From assembly GCA_903813345.2 (NCBI GenBank), contig CAIIXF020000003.1, positions 1,890,109 through 1,954,108 of the forward strand: 64,000 bases of DNA, given 5' to 3'. Under the pieces are notes generated by a model that had not been told where the DNA came from, ran no database searches, and worked only from the letters and a program-made list of their open reading frames with translations. Positions 58,180 through 64,000 of this stretch are shown here, in pieces (within the stretch, counting starts at the first letter, position 1; each line of letters starts with the position of its first letter). A program made the translations under genes and the position numbers. This stretch comes from Owenia fusiformis. Lineage: Eukaryota > Annelida > Polychaeta > Sabellida > Oweniidae.

Positions 58180-59714
58180 GTCTAAGTGGTAATGAAAGAT
58201 ATACAGAGTCAATAGCTAGAATCCTCAACCTTATTAACCATTACATGTTTTATTTATACTAATACGTAGGCCTAACCAAGGGAAAGATCAATACCCGGTG
58301 ATTTCAGCGGGAAGTGGCGTTTCGTTCATTGGATGAGCTGCGCGCGCACGCATAAATGTGATTATCCAATATAATTAGGGGAGGGCTATTTGAAGTAGTT
58401 TTTGGTCTCAGGCGCGACCCAGGGCTGTTGTCTTAAGGACATTTCGTTGAAAATGAGCCATTCGGCTGATAATTGGTAAGAGTTTGCGATCTTATGATGT
58501 ATAACTGTTACTCAGACACATATTTTGACACGATTCTGTTGGAAATAAGCTTTGAACCGAGAGATATTCACGATTGATATGCACATTTTTGATTGTGCCA
58601 TTGCTTTTCTATTGCACAACCCATGTATTGATAGAAGAAACATTAATAATACAGATTGGTTTACCTTCAATACATGGCAGACACTACATATCGGTCTATT
58701 AATACCAGTTTGTGCCTTAAATAGTTTTATATTTCCATCCACGGCCTGGAGCCTGGGTGTGTTTGTCTCTTATGTGTATGCTTGTGCATGGACTTCTAAT
58801 CACTAGCAGAATTTAACATGATGCAAACTCGACATTATAACTCATGCTGTAACATTTTGACTTCGCTGGAAAACAATAGGAATTATTTTTCTTGCCAATC
58901 AATCATGAATCACAATCAAAATTTCAGAATGATCAATCAGGCAATGATCCAAATCAAGTTATAACATTATATGATATTCAGCAAGAAGTCCGGTAGAAAT
59001 ACAGAATATTTAAACATCAAAGCTGAAAGTTAAAAGCTAATCTGTCAATTTTCTGTCTGCAAAAGAGCGTCCCAAGAGCGTTTACATTTGACACAATAAC
59101 AGACTGAGGCTTTGAAATCTAGGATTCCCCAGGAAAATATGACGTCATACTAATTAGCATAAGGATTTCCCTATTGGTGTGGGTCGAGCCTTGTTCGAAA
59201 ACACAATCCATAAATACATGCTAATTTCTAAGGAGATAGGAAGTGTATGACGTGTTTATCGATTTTGTTTAAAGATTTAATCAATTATCAAATTGTTTAA
59301 GTGGATAAAGTGGTCACACTTGCTTCAAATCATAGCGAAATCGACGGATAGAAACTGACCGAATTCCCGATATCCTACCCCGTATTACTGTAGGCTATAA
59401 GCACAGTGACCTACAGAGGGCGCTATCACAAACAAGTACTGGACGAACCGATAAATTCCCGGGTATTGTAACGCCCTTGGCCTAACTTACGCAATTAACA
59501 GACTCGGAAACAAACTTTATTTTTGAAAATAAAAAAGTTTGGAACGAAATACTGAGACAAGTTTGATAATTAAAAAACTTCTCGCGTTTTCTATATTTGC
59601 AAGGTTCAATATTTAAGAACGCACATGATTATATAGGCTACCTCAATGTATGGAAGCACGTATATTGTTGGTAGTGTTTAAAGGCCACAGCAAAAAATGC
59701 GTATGAATACAATG
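58180..59714. other. RGK intron 2 (presumed), nothing recognised
   Basis: An 84-codon plus frame (58552-58806) is hydrophobic but has no splice-consistent link to the RGK exons. No other feature. Confidence 0.45.
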
Positions 59715-60072
59715 AATCCTGACATCAGGATTCATACAGGATATGCACGCAGTGTGCCAAACCGGTATAGATCCTGACGCCTGGATTCATACAAGATATG
59801 CACACGGTGTGCCAATCCTGTACGTATCCCGAGTCAAGATTTATACAGGATACGCTCGCAGTGTGCCAAACCTGTATAAATCCTGACGCCTGGATTCATA
59901 CAAGATATGCACACAGTGTGCCAATCCTGTACGTATCCTGAGTGAAGATTCATACAGGAAACGCTCGCAGTGTGCCAATCCTGTATGAATCCTGACGCCT
60001 GGATTCATACAGGATATGCACACAGTGTGCCAATCCTGTACGTATCCTGAGTCAAGATTCATACAGGATATG
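59715..60072. repeat. Minisatellite, ~62-bp unit
   Basis: About six units of GGATTCATACAGGATATGCA + CACAGTGTGCCAATCCTGTA + TGAATCCTGACGCCT type, alternating with GTATCCTGAGTCAAGATT variants (a ~125-bp dimer). The array stops at AGGATA, where the LTR begins. Confidence 0.9.
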
Positions 60073-60340
60073 TGTCATGATATGTATTCTATTAAGCTAA
60101 TCATAACACATTCTTGAGTTTTGTTTATTGCTTACTTATTAAGTAATTAACTTTAAACAGGAATTTTGGCATACTGCTCTAGTTAATAATAATTAGCAAG
60201 GTAAAAGGTAGAGACATGAGGAAGTGTGAACTGGGTATGAGATGTGATTATTGTGTATGTAGTGTGTGCAGGTAGCAAGATGTAGGTGATTTTGGAAGCT
60301 TACGAATTTTAATTAAGAACCTTGAAAAGACTTCTTGACA
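60073..60340 (+). mobile_element. 5' long terminal repeat of a Ty3/gypsy element
   Basis: A 268-bp segment beginning TGTCATGATATG and ending CTTCTTGACA. The TGTCA and TGACA ends are exact inverted repeats, as expected of an LTR, and a primer-binding site follows two bases later. The 3' LTR is outside the window, so boundaries rest on the ends and the PBS. The start could be 60071 instead. Confidence 0.75.
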
Positions 60341-60342
60341 AC

Positions 60343-60360
60343 TGGGGGCTCGTCCGTACA
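60343..60360 (+). other. Primer-binding site, tRNA-Pro type
   Basis: TGGGGGCTCGTCCGTACA. The first 14 bases equal the proline-tRNA primer-binding site known from murine-leukaemia-type retroviruses; the last four differ. It lies two bases after the LTR. Confidence 0.75.
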
Positions 60361-61163
60361 ATAGCTAAGATCAAGTTAAAGATGGCAAATAAGAAAACAT
60401 CAAGTATGTACATGTACTTACTCTTCTATTAAAGTAATTGTATGTTCCTTCTTACTGTTCTAGTGTGTACATGTGAATTTGCTAGCTTTAAGTTCTATAA
60501 TCACCTACTATCTTGTAGGTACATTAGTAGTAGTAGTAGTAGTACTTAGTAGTAGTATAGTCGGAAAAGTGTCTTAGTATATATTATCTAGCAGTGATTC
60601 AATTTTTGGAAAAACAGAATATCCTTTTCACATGAAGTGCACAACTTCGCCAATCCGATTATAATTAGAGAACACTAAGATTTTTGCTGTTGTTTTAAAT
60701 ATTGTCGTTGACAATATTTATTTGTTCCTCTTCCCTTAATATTGTCGTTGACAATATTCATTAATTCCAATTCCCCATATTTTTTTTTCGTCGTTTACTA
60801 TATCTATTGGTTCCCATTCCATACATTTTTTTTGTTTATATTTCAGGTACAGGAACCTTTATCTCTGTTTTATTTCGAGTGCTTAGTCCCACTTTCCCAA
60901 AATTGTAGAGCACTCAATCTCATTGGTTAGTATAAATATTGTCGTTGACAATATTTATTAGTCCTCATTCCGTACAATTTTTTTTTTCAATTATATTTCA
61001 GGTACAGGAACCTTTATCTCTGTTTTATTTATTATTATTATTATTATTAATTTATCATTAATTTTACTTCATTACTTCTAACCGAAAAATAGTAGTTTTG
61101 GTGTAAATTAAAAATTTATGTTAGGATAAAGAGATCAAACGTACGTAGTCTTATTTAAGCAAA
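60361..61163 (+). repeat. Retrotransposon leader with repeated perfect hairpins
   Basis: A long untranslated leader. AATATTGTCGTTGACAATAT + T is a 9-bp perfect stem with a GTT loop, and occurs at 60698-60718, 60738-60758 and 60935-60955. The first and third extend to 11- and 12-bp stems (60696-60720, 60932-60958), and a decayed copy lies near 60788. The block TATATTTCAGGTACAGGAAC + CTTTATCTCTGTTTTATT occurs twice (about 60839 and 60993), each with a splice-acceptor-like TTTCAG. TAG and ATT triplet runs lie at 60529-60555 and near 61027-61050. Confidence 0.8.
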
Positions 61164-64000
61164 ATGGCAGAGAAATACATAAATTTGATTGAACTTGGCA
61201 AGGAACTTGGCTATACAGGAAAGAGCCTAGCTGACTTTGCAGAACTGAAATATAAAGAAGCTAAGCAAATCGAAGAGGACAAAATAGAAAGAGATGCGAG
61301 ACATGAAGAAAGATGCAGAAAAGCTGAATCAGAGAAAATGAAACATGAGCTAGAAATGACAAAGATGCAAGCAGAAGCAAGAAGAGTTGAACTAGAACTT
61401 CAACTCAGAATCGAGGAAACTAAAACAACAGCGTTATCACAATCAAAACAAATTCCCAAGGCACCGAAAATGCCACCTTTTAATGAGGAGAAAGATAGTA
61501 TGGATGCATATTTGGAAAGAATGGAAAGGTATGCAATTAGTCAAAACTGGCCACAAGAAAACTATTGTATGTATTTGGGAAACCTTTTATCTGGTGAAGC
61601 ACTCAATGTTTACAATAGAACAAATCAGTTAGTTGGTGATGATTATGAAAAGCTCAAGGAAGCACTCCTTAAATGTTATCAAATGACTGAAAGCGGTTTC
61701 CGCAAAAAGTTTTTCACTAGTCATCCTGAACTGAAGGAGTCACCGACCCAGTTCATGTGTAGATTAGAAAGATATCTTTCAAGATGGATGGAATTAGCAA
61801 AAACCGAGAAAACATTTGATGCCTTAAAAGATCTTCTACTTCGAGAGCAGTACATGGCAGCTTGTAGTAGGGAAATGCGAATGTTTTTAAGGGAACATGA
61901 TACAGTGTCAGCTGATCAAGTAGTCCAATTATCAGAGCGCTTTACTACAGCACATGGTTTACAAGCTATGAGACCAAAGATATTATCTTCGAATAAACCC
62001 AAAAATGATCTTACAAAGAAAACAGATGAGAAAAAGTGGGTAGAAGTGAATGAAAGAATATGTTTTGGTTGTAATGGCAAAGGGCATATGATAAAAGATT
62101 GTCCTAAAGAATCAACACAAAAAGCTGTTGCAATGGTCTGTATAGAAGATGATGATGTAAACAACCAAATGACATATGCAAGCGACGAAGATGAAATTTG
62201 TGCTGCTGTTCAGGTTATAGAAAACCATAGTGGTTGTAACATTATCATAGGGTCATGTAGTGATACAATTTCCTTTTTACCAGAAAACCTGAATATACAG
62301 GAAGGAAAAGTAGGAGAATCATATGTAAATGTATTGAGAGATACTGGGTGTAGTGGGGTAGTAGTCAATCAAAGCCTAGTTGCACCAAATCAGTTCACTG
62401 GAAAATACAAACATTATCTTATGATTGATAGAACAATTAAAAAAGCACCAACAGCTAAGATTTGCATAGATACTCCATTTCTTTCAGGTATTGTAGAAGC
62501 ATTGTGCCTTCCAAATCCAATCTGCGATCTTATTATAGGCAATGTTTACGGTGCTGAAATGAGAAACAAGGAGCCCCTTTCAATGAACCAAACAGAAGAA
62601 ATTAAAACACAAAGTTGTATCCCAGCATGTGCAGTTGAAACAAGAGCAATGAAAACAAAAGGTGAAAAACCACTGAGACCGCTTAAGGTGCCTGGTTATA
62701 TAAACAAGATAATATCGCCTGAGCAATTCTTACAAACACAGAATGATGATAGAAGTTTAGATAAATTTCGAGAATATGCTAAAGAAGAGAATGTAAAATG
62801 TACTCCTGGAAAAAGCAGATACAGATTTGAAATAGAGAATAATGTTCTCTACAGATACTATTCATCTCCAAAAGTGAATGATAACAATGAAATAAAGCAA
62901 TTAGTAGTTCCTAGTGTACTGAGAGATACTGTAATGAAACTCGCTCATGACTCTTTGATGGCAGGACATTTAGGTACGAAGAAAACAATGAACAAAATCA
63001 CAGCAAGCTTTTATTGGCCAGGTATACACAGTGATGTGACTAAATTTGTTCAGTCGTGTAGTATTTGTCAAAAAACTACACAGAAAGGAAAGTTGAAAAA
63101 GGCGCCTGTTCAGAAAATGCCTCTTATTGAAGTTCCATTTGAAAGAGTAGCAGTAGATTTAGTAGGCCCGCTAAATCCCATGACAAGAAACAAGAACAGA
63201 CACATTTTAACATGTGTTGACTATGCCACTAGGTATCCTGATGCTGTAGCATTGCCATCCATAGAGACTGAGAGAGTAGCTGATGCTCTCATGCAAATAT
63301 TTTCTAGAGTTGGGATACCCAAGCAGATTTTGAGTGACAAGGGATCACAATTTGTGTCTGAACTGATGAAGGAACTGGGTAGATTATTATCAATTAATCA
63401 AATCACAACAACCCCATACCATCCACAATGCAATGGACTTATGGAACGATACAATGGTACTTTGAAACTTATGTTAAAGCGGATGTGTGCCGAAAGACCT
63501 AATGATTGGGATAGGTACTTAGAGCCAATTCTATTCGCATACCGGGAAGTGCCACAAGATAGTACAAATTACTCTCCATTTGAGTTACTCTATGGAAGGC
63601 CAGTTAGAGGACCAATGACAATCTTGAAAGAGCTCTGGGGCAAAGATGAACCAAATGAAGAAACAAAATCAACATACCAGTATGTGCTAGACCTCAAAAA
63701 CAGATTAGAAGAAACCTGCAATATAGCAAAAGAATCACTTGGTGAAAACCAAGAAATATACAAACAGCATTTTGATAAGAAAGCAAAGATGAGGTCATTA
63801 GAAGCGAATGACAAGGTTTTGGTTATGCTACCAACAGACAACAGCAAATTGCTAATGCAGTGGAAGGGACCTTATATTGTGAAAGAAAAGGTAAACCCTA
63901 CTGACTACAAGATAGATGTAGATGGAACCTTAAAAACATACCACATCAATATGCTCAAAAAGTACTATGTCAGAGTAGAAGCAGTTGCAAACATTTCAGT
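61164..64000 (+). CDS. Gag-protease-integrase polyprotein of a Gmr1-like Ty3/gypsy retrotransposon (3' partial)
   Basis: One frame from ATG at 61164, open to the window edge (945 codons). Residues ~20-95 are charged and helix-rich. Residues ~110-265 are capsid; 160-265 (DYEKLKEALL ... ERFTTAHG) has the SCAN-like pattern Y-Q-x-T-E-x-G-F-R-K-K-F ... R-W-M-E-L-A ... EQ. A CCHC knuckle CFGCNGKGHMIKDC is at 300-313. Protease DTGCSG is at 393, with LIIG later. Integrase follows: zinc finger H595, H602, C632, C635; catalytic D665, D725 and E761 (35 residues between the last two); and GPY motif WKGPY at 900-904. No reverse transcriptase lies between protease and integrase; it is expected after 64000, as in Gmr1-like elements. 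No frame break was seen, so the copy may be young. Confidence 0.9.
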   Translation, partial: MAEKYINLIELGKELGYTGKSLADFAELKYKEAKQIEEDKIERDARHEERCRKAESEKMKHELEMTKMQAEARRVELELQLRIEETKTTALSQSKQIPKAPKMPPFNEEKDSMDAYLERMERYAISQNWPQENYCMYLGNLLSGEALNVYNRTNQLVGDDYEKLKEALLKCYQMTESGFRKKFFTSHPELKESPTQFMCRLERYLSRWMELAKTEKTFDALKDLLLREQYMAACSREMRMFLREHDTVSADQVVQLSERFTTAHGLQAMRPKILSSNKPKNDLTKKTDEKKWVEVNERICFGCNGKGHMIKDCPKESTQKAVAMVCIEDDDVNNQMTYASDEDEICAAVQVIENHSGCNIIIGSCSDTISFLPENLNIQEGKVGESYVNVLRDTGCSGVVVNQSLVAPNQFTGKYKHYLMIDRTIKKAPTAKICIDTPFLSGIVEALCLPNPICDLIIGNVYGAEMRNKEPLSMNQTEEIKTQSCIPACAVETRAMKTKGEKPLRPLKVPGYINKIISPEQFLQTQNDDRSLDKFREYAKEENVKCTPGKSRYRFEIENNVLYRYYSSPKVNDNNEIKQLVVPSVLRDTVMKLAHDSLMAGHLGTKKTMNKITASFYWPGIHSDVTKFVQSCSICQKTTQKGKLKKAPVQKMPLIEVPFERVAVDLVGPLNPMTRNKNRHILTCVDYATRYPDAVALPSIETERVADALMQIFSRVGIPKQILSDKGSQFVSELMKELGRLLSINQITTTPYHPQCNGLMERYNGTLKLMLKRMCAERPNDWDRYLEPILFAYREVPQDSTNYSPFELLYGRPVRGPMTILKELWGKDEPNEETKSTYQYVLDLKNRLEETCNIAKESLGENQEIYKQHFDKKAKMRSLEANDKVLVMLPTDNSKLLMQWKGPYIVKEKVNPTDYKIDVDGTLKTYHINMLKKYYVRVEAVANIS

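Larger units (their letters stand above)
60073..64000 (+). mobile_element. Gmr1-like LTR retrotransposon, 3' end outside the window
   Basis: LTR, primer-binding site, leader and gag-PR-IN frame form one element, on the same strand as the RGK gene. It sits in or beyond that gene's presumed intron 2 and directly abuts the minisatellite ending at 60072. RT, RNase H, polypurine tract and the 3' LTR are not visible. Confidence 0.88.

Noticed and set aside
57723-58228. Overlapping frames on both strands around 57.9 kb
   Set aside because: They read through the hAT-like MITE. The Gly/Pro-rich ends come from G runs.
58552-58806. Later RGK exon
   Set aside because: The hydrophobic translation has none of the NKxD or SAK motifs expected and lacks matching splice phases.

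Overview
The window looks like nuclear DNA of an invertebrate animal, most likely marine. It is AT-rich, has short exons with GT/AG junctions and long introns, and is crowded with tandem repeats, fold-back elements and tRNA-derived SINE pieces. The species cannot be named from the sequence. A lophotrochozoan or an invertebrate deuterostome fits best, and that is inference. No ribosomal RNA, intact tRNA gene or CRISPR array was seen.

Left part (1-5432, + strand): a 16-bp minisatellite, then the 3' part of a gene for a secreted, cysteine-rich mosaic protein of EGF-like and ShK-like modules. Six recognised exons plus a tentative terminal exon are all joined in phase 1, the usual arrangement for shuffled extracellular modules. 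Two of its introns carry tandem arrays whose units each rebuild a 3' splice site. One of these arrays is made of incomplete copies of an EGF exon.

Middle part: 12131-15404 (- strand) is a three-exon MFS sugar-transporter gene of the NaGLT1/MFSD4 type with an in-frame TGA and a 3' frameshift, so probably a pseudogene. A 33-bp minisatellite of about 1.9 kb (17020-18930) is open in several frames but intact in none. From 18.9 to 45.9 kb no confident gene was seen. That stretch holds TA- and TTAA-flanked MITEs, long hairpins, SINE pieces, an array rich in TGACCTTG, and a ~60-bp satellite whose orientation flips beside a MITE.

Right part (45.9-64 kb, + strand): exons 1 and 2 of an RGK-type (Rad/Rem/Gem/Kir) small GTPase, split by an 8.8-kb intron that holds a 1.62-kb tandem duplication. 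The rest of the GTPase gene is not visible and presumably lies beyond the window. Downstream of exon 2, an LTR retrotransposon begins at about 60073, inside or at the edge of a 62-bp minisatellite. It has a 268-bp LTR with TGTCA/TGACA ends, a proline-tRNA-type primer-binding site, a leader with repeated perfect hairpins, and one long reading frame (61164 to the window end). This frame encodes a SCAN-like capsid, a CCHC knuckle, an aspartic protease and then integrase, with no reverse transcriptase between protease and integrase. That order, with the SCAN-like Gag, marks a Gmr1-like Ty3/gypsy element and is the most distinctive find here.
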